DNA of 64,000 nt from JACVRM01 sp963809765 (lineage in GTDB: Bacteria; Actinomycetota; Thermoleophilia; Gaiellales; Gaiellaceae). Position numbers and translations under genes: made by a program. The DNA lies in the NCBI GenBank assembly GCA_963809765.1, contig CAWEKT010000003.1, positions 1-64,000 on the forward strand. Reading direction: 5' to 3'. The notes below the pieces were generated by a model. It searched no databases, was not told the DNA's origin, and was given only the letters and a program-made list of their open reading frames with translations. Shown one piece after another: positions 39,268 to 47,705 of the stretch (positions are counted from its first letter, which is position 1; every line of letters begins with the position of its first letter).

Positions 39268-40126
39268 CCTGGACCGGCTCGATCGGCGGCATCAGGCCGT
39301 CGGCGCTCTCCCGCAGCCCGTACTGGCCTTCCTCGCCGCCGGCGAGCAGGAGCGCGGCCGCCAGCCGCCCCGTCACCGTGTCGATCGCGTCGACGCTCGA
39401 GAGGCCGTGGCGGCGGTAGATGCCCACGGCAGTGGTCTTCGCGAAGGAGTTCTCAACGCCCACCACCGGCACGCCGCTGTCGCCGAGGCCCGCGTAGAAC
39501 CCATTCAGGAAGCGCGCCGTGGCGCCCTTCTGGGGCGAGGTCGTGCGCGCGACGACCAGTCCGTCGGCCGGACGGCCGAGCGTGCCCGTCTGCTCCTCGA
39601 CGAGGTTGCCGCCGAGCGCATCCCAGAGCGGCGTCTCCTCGCCGTTCACCAGTTCCAGGCCGAGGTCGTAGCCGAGCTCCGAGATGCCGTCCTCGCCGGT
39701 GTAGGGCGAGGCAAGCGAGCGGCCTGCGAGCGCCCTCATCATCGCGCGGCGGTCGACCGGCACCTTGAGCGCCCGCATGCGTGAGACACGCCCGCCGGCG
39801 TCGGAGACCGTCCGCTCGACGTTGTCGAGGATGCCCGAGTCGCTGGAGCCGACGAAAACGGTGGCGACGTCATCGCCTTCGAGTCGCCGGGCCATGAGGG
39901 CCGGGTAGCTGTCCTCGACGAAGTCCTTTGTCGCCTGTTGCTGGCGGTTGAGATTGGACGAGGTCTGCTCCTCGTCGTCGAGGCGCTCCTGCAGCCTGTC
40001 GATCTGCGCACGCAGCGATTCCTCGCGCAGTCCGCGATCGGCGATGCCGACGCCGACGAGGATGCCGATCACGAGCGCCAGGAAGACGGCGACGAGCGAG
40101 GCGACGTGGTAGCGGAAGTCGAACAC
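39260..40126 (-). CDS. mctB: MctB/SteB family envelope protein (copper transporter family)
   Basis: The opening FDFRYHVASLVAVFLALVIG, ILVGVGIADRGLR is the family hallmark: one membrane helix, then a coiled coil (LRAQIDRLQERLDDEEQTSS). A periplasmic alpha/beta domain follows (VATVFVGSSDSGILDNVER). In Mycobacterium the homologue MctB limits copper accumulation; in Corynebacterium the homologue SteB works with SteA in septum formation. The latter fits the adjacent steA gene. The frame is intact at 288 residues, starting at GTG 40,124-40,126. Confidence 0.85.
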   Translation of the reverse strand: MFDFRYHVASLVAVFLALVIGILVGVGIADRGLREESLRAQIDRLQERLDDEEQTSSNLNRQQQATKDFVEDSYPALMARRLEGDDVATVFVGSSDSGILDNVERTVSDAGGRVSRMRALKVPVDRRAMMRALAGRSLASPYTGEDGISELGYDLGLELVNGEETPLWDALGGNLVEEQTGTLGRPADGLVVARTTSPQKGATARFLNGFYAGLGDSGVPVVGVENSFAKTTAVGIYRRHGLSSVDAIDTVTGRLAAALLLAGGEEGQYGLRESADGLMPPIEPVQVD

Positions 40127-40160
40127 GGTCGAGCGCGAATCATGCCGCGTGGGTGGAGTT

Positions 40161-40325
40161 GGGTCTGCCCCCGGCGGCGACGCGCAGCGTTCGCGCCGAG
40201 CGGACTGACCCGAGCGGTCACCGCGCGAACTGCTCGGGTCAGTCCCCTCCGGCGACGGCGAGCCGTCGCCTCCGGGGACAGACCCGACACCTTCGACGAG
40301 CCGTCGCCGCCCGGGACAGAGCCGA
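40161..40325. repeat. Palindromic repeat cluster, copy 2 (two units and a partial third)
   Basis: Two units run at 40,161-40,211 and 40,236-40,285, with a degenerate half at about 40,288-40,325. The second unit pairs GGGTCAGTCCCC... with ...GGGGACAGACCC around GGCGACGGC-GA-GCCGTCGCC. The 11 bases before it (CGAACTGCTC with flank) are shared with copy 3. The array fills most of the 212-base gap between steA and mctB, and nothing else is seen there. Confidence 0.85.
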
Positions 40326-40338
40326 CTTGTGCTGCCGC

Positions 40339-41514
40339 TCAGTCCAGGCCGAGGAGGTCGCGCAGGCGGAGCGCGACCAGCTCGAGCACGTCCTGCAGCG
40401 CCGGCGAGAACAGGATCGCGACCACGATCGCGGCCAGCCCGGCGAGCGCGACGACGGCGAGCGGCCAGAGGCCGACCCGACGGCTGACGAGGCGCGAGAC
40501 ACCCTTCGCGTCGACGAGGATCTCCCCCACCCGCAGGCGCGTGAGGAAGGTCGAGGACATGCCTTCGCGGTTGCGCTCGAGGAACTCGATCAGGTTGAAG
40601 TGGGTGCCGACGGCGACGATCAGCTCGGCGCCCTTCTCGTAGGCGAGCAGCATGGCGATGTCCTCGCTCACGCCGGGTGCGGGCACGACCTGGTACTTCA
40701 CGCCGAGCTTGCGCGCGCGGTCGGCGCCGGGCGCCGTCCCGTCCTCGTAGCCGTGCACGAGCAGCTCGGCGCCGCAGCGAAGCGCCCGGTCGGTGACCGA
40801 GTCCATGTCGCCGACGATCACGTCGGGCCGGTAGCCGGCCTCGAGCAGAGCGTCCGCGCCGCCGTCGACGCCGACGAGCACGGGCCGGAAGTCGCGGATG
40901 TAGGGGCGCACGATCCGCAGGTCGCGCTTGTGTCCCGGGCCGCGCGCGACGACGAGCGTGTGGCGATCGCGGAAGCGGGTCTGAAGGCGCGGGAACTGGA
41001 TGCCCTCGGCCAGCAGCCGTCCTTCGTCGCGCAGGTAGCGCATCGTGTTCTCGGCGAACGCCTCGAGCGCGCCGGTGACGCGGGTGCGCTGCTCGGCGAG
41101 GGCCGCCGCCAGCTCCGGGGGCTCGAGCACGCGTCCTGACACCAGCCGCGTGCCTTTCCGGTAGACGCCGCCGCCCCGCACGGTGAGCACCTCGCCGTCG
41201 GTGACCCGCTCGAAGAGGTCGGCGCCCGGGGCGTCGATCAGCCTGACGCCGCCCTGCACGAGCGTGAGCGGTCCGGGGTTCGGGAAGCGGCCGGTCTGCG
41301 ACTCGGCCACGTTGACGACGACGCGCACGCCGGCCTCGATGAGCTCCTCGGCGGAGACGCGGTCGAGGTCGGCGTGGTCGACGATGGCGATGTCGCCCGC
41401 GTCGAGGCGCCGCACGAGGTCTTTCGTCCGGCGGTCGAGCCGTGCCGGCGCCGAGTACTCGGCGAACGCCCGCACGCTTCGCGGGGCGGCGAGTGGGTCA
41501 GCGAGGAGCTTCAT
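40339..41514 (-). CDS. steA: SteA-like cytokinetic ring protein
   Basis: The 391-residue frame is intact. It begins KLLADPLAAPRSVRAFAEYS then DRRTKDLVRRLDAGDIAIVD. The central and C-terminal part has a thiamin-pyrophosphokinase-like fold with VGDMDSVTDRALRCGAELLV and PAPGVSEDIAMLLAYEKGAE. It ends with a single membrane helix (LWPLAVVALAGLAAIVVAIL). Corynebacterial SteA partners SteB at the septum and affects the RipA hydrolase. ATG 41,512-41,514 overlaps the recN stop (ATGA). Confidence 0.85.
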   Translation of the reverse strand: MKLLADPLAAPRSVRAFAEYSAPARLDRRTKDLVRRLDAGDIAIVDHADLDRVSAEELIEAGVRVVVNVAESQTGRFPNPGPLTLVQGGVRLIDAPGADLFERVTDGEVLTVRGGGVYRKGTRLVSGRVLEPPELAAALAEQRTRVTGALEAFAENTMRYLRDEGRLLAEGIQFPRLQTRFRDRHTLVVARGPGHKRDLRIVRPYIRDFRPVLVGVDGGADALLEAGYRPDVIVGDMDSVTDRALRCGAELLVHGYEDGTAPGADRARKLGVKYQVVPAPGVSEDIAMLLAYEKGAELIVAVGTHFNLIEFLERNREGMSSTFLTRLRVGEILVDAKGVSRLVSRRVGLWPLAVVALAGLAAIVVAILFSPALQDVLELVALRLRDLLGLD

Positions 41515-43162
41515 GTGTCGGCAATCGAGGACGCGCTGCCGGCGGCGACGCTGGCGAGGAATTCACGCCCGCCGAGCATACGTTCCAGCTCGTCCGGGCG
41601 CGCGGTTTCGTCGAGCTCCTCGATCCTGGTGCGCGTCGGGTCGCCCGGCACCTTCTCGACGCGGAAGTGGCGGTGGGCACGGCTCGCGATCTGCGGCAGG
41701 TGCGTGATCGTCAGGACCTGGGCCCGCGCGGCCAGCTCCTCGAGCAGCGCGGCGACGGCGTGGGCAGTGCTCCCGCCGACGCCCGCGTCGATCTCGTCGA
41801 AGACGAGCGTCTCGCCGCCGCCGACGGCGGCGATCGCGAGCGCGATCCGCGAGAGCTCGCCGCCCGATGCCGTCTCGGCCACGGGCGCGGCCGGCATGCC
41901 GGGATTGGGCTGCACGAGGAAGGTGACCGCATCGCCGCCGGTCGAGCCGACGGGCGCGTTCTCGAGCTGCGCGACGAACTCCCCGGCAGCGAGGCCGAGG
42001 GAGGCGAGCCGCTCGGAGACGGCTGTGGCGAACTGCGGTGCCGCCTTGCGGCGCCGCTTCGACAGCGTGGCGGCCAGCTCGTCGACGTCCGCCTGCGCGG
42101 CATCGGCCTCTGCTCGTGCGGCGGCGACGGGATCGGTGCCCGCGGCGTGCGCGTCGAGCTCGGCCACGCGCGGACTCGACCCGGGCGATGAGCTCGTCGG
42201 TGGTCGCGCACGAGAAGCGCCGTCGGGCACCGGCGATCGTCTCGAGCCTCGTCTCGACCTGCTCGAGCCGGCCGGGCTCCGCCTCGAGCGAGCCCAGGAA
42301 GGCGCGGAGCTCCAGGGCCGCCTCCCTCGTGCCGTAGCTCGGCGTCGCGGAGCTCCTCCCCGATGCGGCCCAGCTCGGGCGCGATGCCGGCCAGGGGCTC
42401 GAGGGCGCGGTGGGCGCGCGCGGTCAGCTCGGCGGCGCCGTCCCCGTCCTCCGGTGCGAGCGCGTGCGCCGCCTGAGAGGCACCGTCGGCGAGGTCCGCG
42501 ACGTGGCGCAGGCGCTCGCGCTCGGCGCGGAGCTCCTCCTCCTCGCCGGGCTGAACGTCGCCGGCGTCCTCGACGAGCGCCTGGAGCTCGGCCAGGCGCT
42601 CACCGGCGCCCGCGGCCGCCCGCTCGGCGTCGGCGAGCGCGCGGCGCGTAGCGCCCAGCCGTCGCCAGGCCGAGGCCAGCTCTCGTCGGAGCGAGCCTGC
42701 CTCGGCGAAGGCGTCGAGCACCTCGAGCTGGTACGCCGGGCGCGCCAGGCGGCGCTGCTCGAACTGGCCGGACATGGAGAGCAGCCGCTCGACGGCGGCT
42801 GCGACGTCCTCGCGCGGCACGCTCCGCCCCCACGCGTACGCGCGCGTGCGACCGTCTGCGAACACGCGCCTGGCAACGAGCAGCGAGTCCTCGTCCTCGG
42901 GCCGCAGCTCGGCGAGCGCCTCGAGCCCGTCCTCGTCGAGCAGGCCGGGCGGGAGCTCGAGCTCGGCCTCGACGTAGGCCTCGTCGCCCGCGGGGCCGAT
43001 GGCCGAGCCGTCCACCTTGGCCCCGAGCAGCATGCCGAGCGCCTGCGCCAGGATCGTCTTGCCGGCACCGGTCTCGCCCGTGATCGCGTTCAGCCCCGAG
43101 GCGAAGTCGAGCTCAGCCTCGTGGATCAGTACGAGGTTCTCGATGCGGAGGCTACGAAGCAA
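41511..43162 (-). CDS. recN: DNA repair protein RecN
   Basis: This SMC-like ATPase acts in double-strand break repair. The N-terminus has LRIENLVLIHEAELDFASGL then NAITGETGAGKTILAQALGM (Walker A). Long Glu/Arg/Ala-rich helices forming the coiled coil follow. The C-terminal ATPase half has TASGGELSRIALAIAAVGGG (signature) and TLVFDEIDAGVGGSTAHAVA (Walker B), then LTITHLPQIASRAHRHFRVE. Breaks lie near 42,345 and 42,180, and the corrected length of about 550 residues is normal. Its start overlaps the end of nadK by 11 bases. Confidence 0.93.
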
Positions 43163-43977
43163 AGGTCTCGCGGAAGCGGTGGAAGAAGAGGGCCTCGGGC
43201 AGCATTGCGAGGCAGCTTCGCTGCTCGCCGATGCGGACGCGAAGCTCGCCGGCCCCGCCGATCTCGCCGACCTGATGGCCGTCGACGAGAATCGCGGCCT
43301 GCACGTCGCTGCTGCGGTTGCGGACGACGACCTCGGTCTCCGGGCCGATCGACGAGGGGCCGGGCATTGAGCGAGTGCGGTGCGATGAAGGTGATCGCCA
43401 TCGCGTCCAGGCCCCAGGCGAGGACGGGGCCGCCGTTCGAGAGGTTGTAAGCGGTCGAGCCCGACGGCGCGGCGCAGATGACGCCGTCGCAGGCGAGAGT
43501 GCCGAAGTCCTCGCCGCCGACCTCCCAGGCGAGCTCGACCATGCGCCCGAGCGTCGCCGAGTGCGCGACGACGTCGTTCACCGCGGCGTGCGTCGCCCCG
43601 GCGGCGCTCGCTGCGAGCGTCGGCAGCTCGATGACCTGCGCCTCGCCGGCAAAGGCGCGGCGGAGGCCGGACTCGAGCTCGTCGGCCGGGATCGACGCGA
43701 GGAAGCCGACGCGGCCGAAGTTGACGCCGATGACGGGCACGCCGGAGCCGAGGTAGTGGGCGAGGGCGCGCAGCATGGTGCCGTCGCCGCCCAGCACGAC
43801 CGCGAGGTCGGGAGGCTCGCCGTCGAGCCCCTCGACGAGCTCGACGCCGAGCTCGTCCGCGAGCGCCTCGAGCCGCGCCAGCGCGGGCCGGACCGTGTCG
43901 AGCTTGGTGTGCAGCCCGACGGCAGCACGGCGGACGGGGCTAGCCAACTGCCGCGGCGATGCGCTCGTCGAGGTCAT
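43152..43977 (-). CDS. nadK: NAD kinase
   Basis: This enzyme phosphorylates NAD to NADP. The GGDGT motif is in AVVLGGDGTMLRALAHYLGS, followed by VIGVNFGRVGFLASIPADEL. The conserved NDV region is THAAVNDVVAHS, and CDGVICAAPSGSTAYNLSNG is the usual substrate-site segment. One break near 43,370 (after FIAPHSLN) leads to the proper C-terminus EALFFHRFRETFAS. ATG 43,975-43,977 overlaps tlyA by 38 bases; a TTG at about 43,947 would remove most of the overlap. Gene order tlyA-nadK-recN is as in mycobacteria. Confidence 0.93.
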
Positions 43978-44702
43978 CGGGGAGGCGGGGATCGGTCGAG
44001 TGGACGAGATGGAGGAAGGTCTCGCGGTTGCCCTTGGGGCCGGGCAGGCCGGAGTCGATCACGGCACGCGGCTCGGCGCTCCAGTCGGGGGCCGCGTGGG
44101 CGATCTCGCGGACGACGCGCCGGCGGACCTCGACGTCGCGGACGACGCCCCCGCCGGCGTCGGCGCGACCGGCCTCGAACTGCGGCTTGACGAGGACGAG
44201 TGCCTCCCAGCCGGGCGCAGCGAGGGCCAGGGCGGGCGGCAGCGCCAGCCGCAGGCTGATGAAGGAGACGTCGCAGGTGACGAAGTCCGGGGCGAACGGC
44301 AGCGAGGAGAGCTCGCGCGCGTTCGTGCGCTCGAGCGACGGTCACGCGCGGATCCTGCCGGATCCGCTCGTGCAGCTGGCCGCGGCCGACGTCGAGGGCG
44401 ATCACGCGCGCGGCGCCGCGCTGGAGCAGGCAGTCGGTGAAGCCGCCGGTCGAGGCGCCGAGGTCGAGGCAGTCGCGGCCGGCGACGTCGAGCTCGAGCA
44501 CGTCGAGCGCGTGCTCGAGCTTCTCGCCGGCGCGCGAGACGAAGCGCGGCGGCGCCTCGACGGCGAGGTCGGTCGCCTCGTCGACCTGCTCGCCCGCCTT
44601 GGCGTAGCCGGGCACGCGCCCGGCCATGACGAGCGCCTGCGCCTGCGCGCGCGAGGCGGCCAGTCCGCGCTCAACGAGCAGCACGTCGAGGCGCTTCTTC
44701 AC
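43940..44702 (-). CDS. tlyA: TlyA-family rRNA 2'-O-methyltransferase
   Basis: This enzyme methylates rRNA ribose positions at the ribosomal subunit interface. The N-terminal S4 domain is KKRLDVLLVERGLAASRAQA then QALVMAGRVPG. The FtsJ-like methyltransferase domain follows: RFVSRAGEKLEHALDVLELD, CLDLGASTGGFTDCLLQRGA with the SAM motif, ALDVGRGQLHERIRQDPRVT. One break lies near 44,338. The corrected end is HLVHSTDPRLPDDLDERIAA with TAG at 43,940-43,942. The ATG start is at 44,700-44,702. Confidence 0.9.
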
Positions 44703-44984
44703 GGCCTAGAGGGTAGGCGCGCGGGCGGCCCGCGCGCGAGCACGCCGGCGGGACTTGGCGCACTTTCGGCACTGCGCGCGCGGCGTCAGGCACCTGGCTC
44801 GAGCGGACATGTCCTCTCGGGGCATGGCCGCGGCGGCCGGTGGCTCCACGAGCGCAGGCCCCACCCTCCCGAGGGGAGAGCTGCCTCCACCTCCCGCCCG
44901 CGGTCGACGGTACCGGCGGAGAGCGCACCTGTCTGTGCCGAGTGCGCGCCGGATGTGTGACGGCGCAGCGGCTCGGGACTCGAG
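44703..44984. other. 282-base gap between ispA-type gene and tlyA with no confident gene
   Basis: The best candidate is a minus-strand stretch from ATG near 44,825 reading MPREDMSARARCLTPRAQCR, KCAKSRRRARARAARAPTL, a basic peptide with CRKC. It has no close family match that I recognise, and its position near housekeeping genes made me test for ribosomal protein L32, which it is not. The rest shows short hairpins only. Confidence 0.3.
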
Positions 44985-45759
44985 CTACGCCGCCTGGCGC
45001 GCGAGGTCGTCGAGGAGCGCACGACACCACGCGGGTCTCTGCCCCGGTCCGCTCCAGCGCCGCCCGCGCAGCGGCGGCGTGGTCGGCGGCCAGCGCGCGC
45101 GTGCCGTCGGCGCCGAGCTCGGCGACGGCACCGTCCCCGTCCGCGAGGTCGTCGGCCGCCTGGAAGAGCAGGCCGAACGACTCGGCGAACTCGCGCCAGG
45201 GAGCGTCCTCGGGCTCGGAGAGCCCGGCGACGGCGGTCGCGACGCCCACCGCGGCGCCGAACAGCTGCGCGGTCTTGAGCCGGTGCAGCTCCCGCAGCGC
45301 GACATCGCCGCCGGTGACGTCGAGGTACTGGCCGTCGATCATGCCGAGCGTCGTGTGGGCGAGGACACGCGCGGCAGCAGGCGCCGGGTAGCCGGCCGCG
45401 AGCCGGAACGCGTGCACGAGCAGGGCGTCGCCGGCGAGGATCGCGACCGCCTCGCCGAACTGCACGTGCGCCGACGGCCGCCCGCGGCGGCTGGCGTCGT
45501 CGTCCAGGGCGGGCAGGTCGTCGTGGACGAGCGAGAACGCGTGCACGAGCTCGACCGCGGCAGCTCCCGGCAGCAGCTCCTCGACCTCCACGCCGAGCGC
45601 CTCACCGACGGCGAGACAGAGCACGGGTCGCAGCCGCTTGCCACCGCCGAGCCCGTACCGCACCGCCTCGGCTACGCCGCTGCCGTTGGCCGACCCGGCG
45701 AACGGCAGCGCGCCGAGGTACTCCTCGACGAGCGCCCGCAGGTCGTCAGGCGTCCGCAT
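44985..45759 (-). CDS. ispA: Short-chain polyprenyl diphosphate synthase (farnesyl/geranylgeranyl type)
   Basis: This enzyme condenses IPP with allylic diphosphates to give C15-C20 products, feeding undecaprenyl and quinone synthesis. The first Asp-rich motif is LVHDDLPALDDDASRRGRPS and the second is FGLLFQAADDLADGDG. The signature GGGKRLRPVLCLAVGEALG is present. One break lies near 45,025, giving the end RALLDDLARQAA. The final product length cannot be fixed. It overlaps the small helical protein gene upstream by 14 bases. Confidence 0.87.
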
Positions 45760-45937
45760 CGGCTGCGCGGCGTGCTTCAGTCAGCGCCGCCTCCACCTCG
45801 CGGGCGACCTCCGAGAGCTCGGAGAGGATGTCGATCGCGTCGGCCGGGTCCTCCGTCGCCTCGAGCCGGGAACGGGCGTCCTCCAGGCGACCGAGCAGCT
45901 CCTCAGCCCGCCGGAGCGATGCCTCGGCGTCAGTCAC
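45746..45937 (-). CDS. Small helical (coiled-coil) protein between nusB and ispA
   Basis: This 63-residue acidic protein is predicted almost wholly helical: LRRAEELLGRLEDARSRLEA, ILSELSEVAREVEAALTEAR. Its place between nusB and ispA is where xseB (exonuclease VII small subunit) often lies. However, the usual XseB pattern (LExGxxxLEExxxLYExG) is not seen and no xseA is nearby. The ATG overlaps the nusB stop (ATGA). Function is unassigned. Confidence 0.6.
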   Translation of the reverse strand: MTDAEASLRRAEELLGRLEDARSRLEATEDPADAIDILSELSEVAREVEAALTEARRAADADA

Positions 45938-46326
45938 GCGCCACCCCCCGAGTGTGCTGCCTGCTCCTGGGCAATGCGGCCAAGGATGCCGTTCACGAGC
46001 CGCCCCGCGTCGGCCGAGGCGTAGCGCTTGGCCAGGGCGACCGCCTCGTTGATCGCCACTTCAGGCGGCACGCCGCCCTCCTCGAGCTCGTGCACGGCCA
46101 TGCGCAGCGCGTTGCGCTCGACGGCTCCGAGTCGATCGGCGGTCCAGCCCTCCGCGGCCGCAGTGATGCGCTCGTCGAGCTCGGCCGCCCGGCTCGAGAC
46201 GGCGCGCGCCAGGTCGAGCGACCACGGGTCGACGTCCTCCAGGTAGAGCGAGCCGATCGGCTGCCCGGTCAGGTCCCACTGGTAGAGCAGGATGAGCGCC
46301 GTCCGGCGTGCCTGGCGGCGGCTCAC
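45934..46326 (-). CDS. nusB: Transcription antitermination factor NusB
   Basis: This RNA-binding partner of NusE/S10 acts in rRNA antitermination. The 130-residue frame is intact: SRRQARRTALILLYQWDLTG at the N-terminus (boxA-binding Arg-rich helix), WTADRLGAVERNALRMAVHE, and VPPEVAINEAVALAKRYASA then DAGRLVNGILGRIAQE. The last two are the family signature. Its start overlaps the accC stop by four bases. Confidence 0.93.
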   Translation of the reverse strand: MSRRQARRTALILLYQWDLTGQPIGSLYLEDVDPWSLDLARAVSSRAAELDERITAAAEGWTADRLGAVERNALRMAVHELEEGGVPPEVAINEAVALAKRYASADAGRLVNGILGRIAQEQAAHSGGGA

Positions 46327-47696
46327 GCCGGCTCCTCCGACACCCCTGTGAGCGCCGGCAGCCGCGAGCCCGCCTCCTCCAGGAACGCCGTCGAGTAGCG
46401 CCCCTCCACGAACTCCTCGCTGCGCAGCACGTCCGCCGCCGCGCCGGCGGTGGTCGGCACGCCGCGCACCTCGAGCTCCCCGAGTGCGCGCAGCATCCGC
46501 GCGATCGCGCCGGGCCGGTCGGCGTCCCAGCAGATGAGCTTGGCGACCAGCGAGTCGTAGTACGGCGGGATCACCGCCCCCTCCTCGAGGTGCGAGTCCA
46601 CCCGGACCCCCGGCCCGTGCGGGAAGCGCAGGCGCTCCACGCGACCGGGGCTCGGCAGGAACCCGCGCGCGGGATCCTCCGCATTGACGCGCACCTCGAT
46701 CGCGTGGCCGCGCCGCTCGGCCCGGCCCGTGTGCAGGAGGGGCTCGCCGGCCGCGACCCGCACCTGCTCGCGGACGAGATCGATGCCGGTCAGAAGCTCG
46801 GTGACCGGGTGCTCGACCTGCAGGCGCGCGTTCAGCTCGATGAACGAGAACGACCCGTCCGGGCCGAGCAGGAACTCGAAAGTGCCGGCGCTGCGGTAGC
46901 CGAGCCGGTTACAGGCGCGCTCGGCAGCAGCCTCCATCTCCTCGCGCCGCTCGGGCGTCAGCGCGACCGAGGGCGACTCCTCGATCAGCTTCTGGTGGCG
47001 GCGCTGGATCGAGCACTCGCGCTCGCCGAGCGTCAGCACGCCCCCGTGCGCATCGCCGAGCACCTGGATCTCGACGTGACGGGCGGGCGCGATCACCTTC
47101 TCGACGTAGATGCTGCCGTCGGAGAACGCAGCTTCCGCCTCGCCCGAGGCGAGCGCGTACGCGTCGTCGAGCTCGTCCGCGCGCTCGACCAGGCGCATGC
47201 CGCGGCCGCCGCCGCCTGCGACCGCCTTCAGCAAGACCGGGTAGCCGATCTCGTCCGCCACGGCGCGCGCAGCCGCCGCCGAGACCGGCGCCTCGCTTCC
47301 GGGGACAAGCGGCACGTCGGCCGCTGCCATCTCCTCCTTGGCGCGCACTTTGTCGCCCATCCGGCTCATGGTGTCCGGGAGCGGGCCGATGAAGACGAGG
47401 TCGTTGTCGGCGCAGGCGGCCGCGAACGCGGGGTTCTCGGAGAGGAAGCCGTAGCCGGGATGAACCGCCTGGCAGCCAGTCGTCGTGGCTGCCGCGATCA
47501 CCGAGGGGATGTTGAGGTAGCTCGCACTGGCGGCAGGCGGACCGAGGCAGACGGCCCGGTCGGCCATGCGCACGTGTAGTGAGTCGGCGTCTGCCGTCGA
47601 GTAGACGGCCACCGCCTCCACGCCCAACTCGTGGAGCGTGCGGATGACGCGGACGGCGATCTCGCCGCGGTTCGCGATCAGGACGCGGTCGAACAC
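46323..47696 (-). CDS. accC: Biotin carboxylase subunit of an acyl-CoA or pyruvate carboxylase
   Basis: This enzyme carboxylates biotin on the carrier protein with ATP and bicarbonate. The 457-residue frame is intact: FDRVLIANRGEIAVRVIRTL, HPGYGFLSENPAFAAACADN, the ATP-grasp glycine loop LLKAVAGGGGRGMRLVERAD, and catalytic residues in FIELNARLQVEHPVTELLTG. It starts nine bases after the carrier-containing fusion. AccC is usually next to accB. Here the carrier is on a carboxyltransferase fusion, so the complex could be a pyruvate- or acyl-CoA-type carboxylase. Confidence 0.93.
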   Translation of the reverse strand: MFDRVLIANRGEIAVRVIRTLHELGVEAVAVYSTADADSLHVRMADRAVCLGPPAASASYLNIPSVIAAATTTGCQAVHPGYGFLSENPAFAAACADNDLVFIGPLPDTMSRMGDKVRAKEEMAAADVPLVPGSEAPVSAAAARAVADEIGYPVLLKAVAGGGGRGMRLVERADELDDAYALASGEAEAAFSDGSIYVEKVIAPARHVEIQVLGDAHGGVLTLGERECSIQRRHQKLIEESPSVALTPERREEMEAAAERACNRLGYRSAGTFEFLLGPDGSFSFIELNARLQVEHPVTELLTGIDLVREQVRVAAGEPLLHTGRAERRGHAIEVRVNAEDPARGFLPSPGRVERLRFPHGPGVRVDSHLEEGAVIPPYYDSLVAKLICWDADRPGAIARMLRALGELEVRGVPTTAGAAADVLRSEEFVEGRYSTAFLEEAGSRLPALTGVSEEPA

Positions 47697-47705
47697 GGCC
47701 CGTGC

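Noticed and set aside
44703..44984. Ribosomal protein L32 (rpmF) candidate
   Set aside because: GREV-like and AVPK-like strings occur on the minus strand but in the wrong order and in different frames, and the paired CxxC motifs are absent.
45746..45937. Exonuclease VII small subunit (xseB)
   Set aside because: Position and length fit, but the family sequence pattern is absent and no xseA is present.
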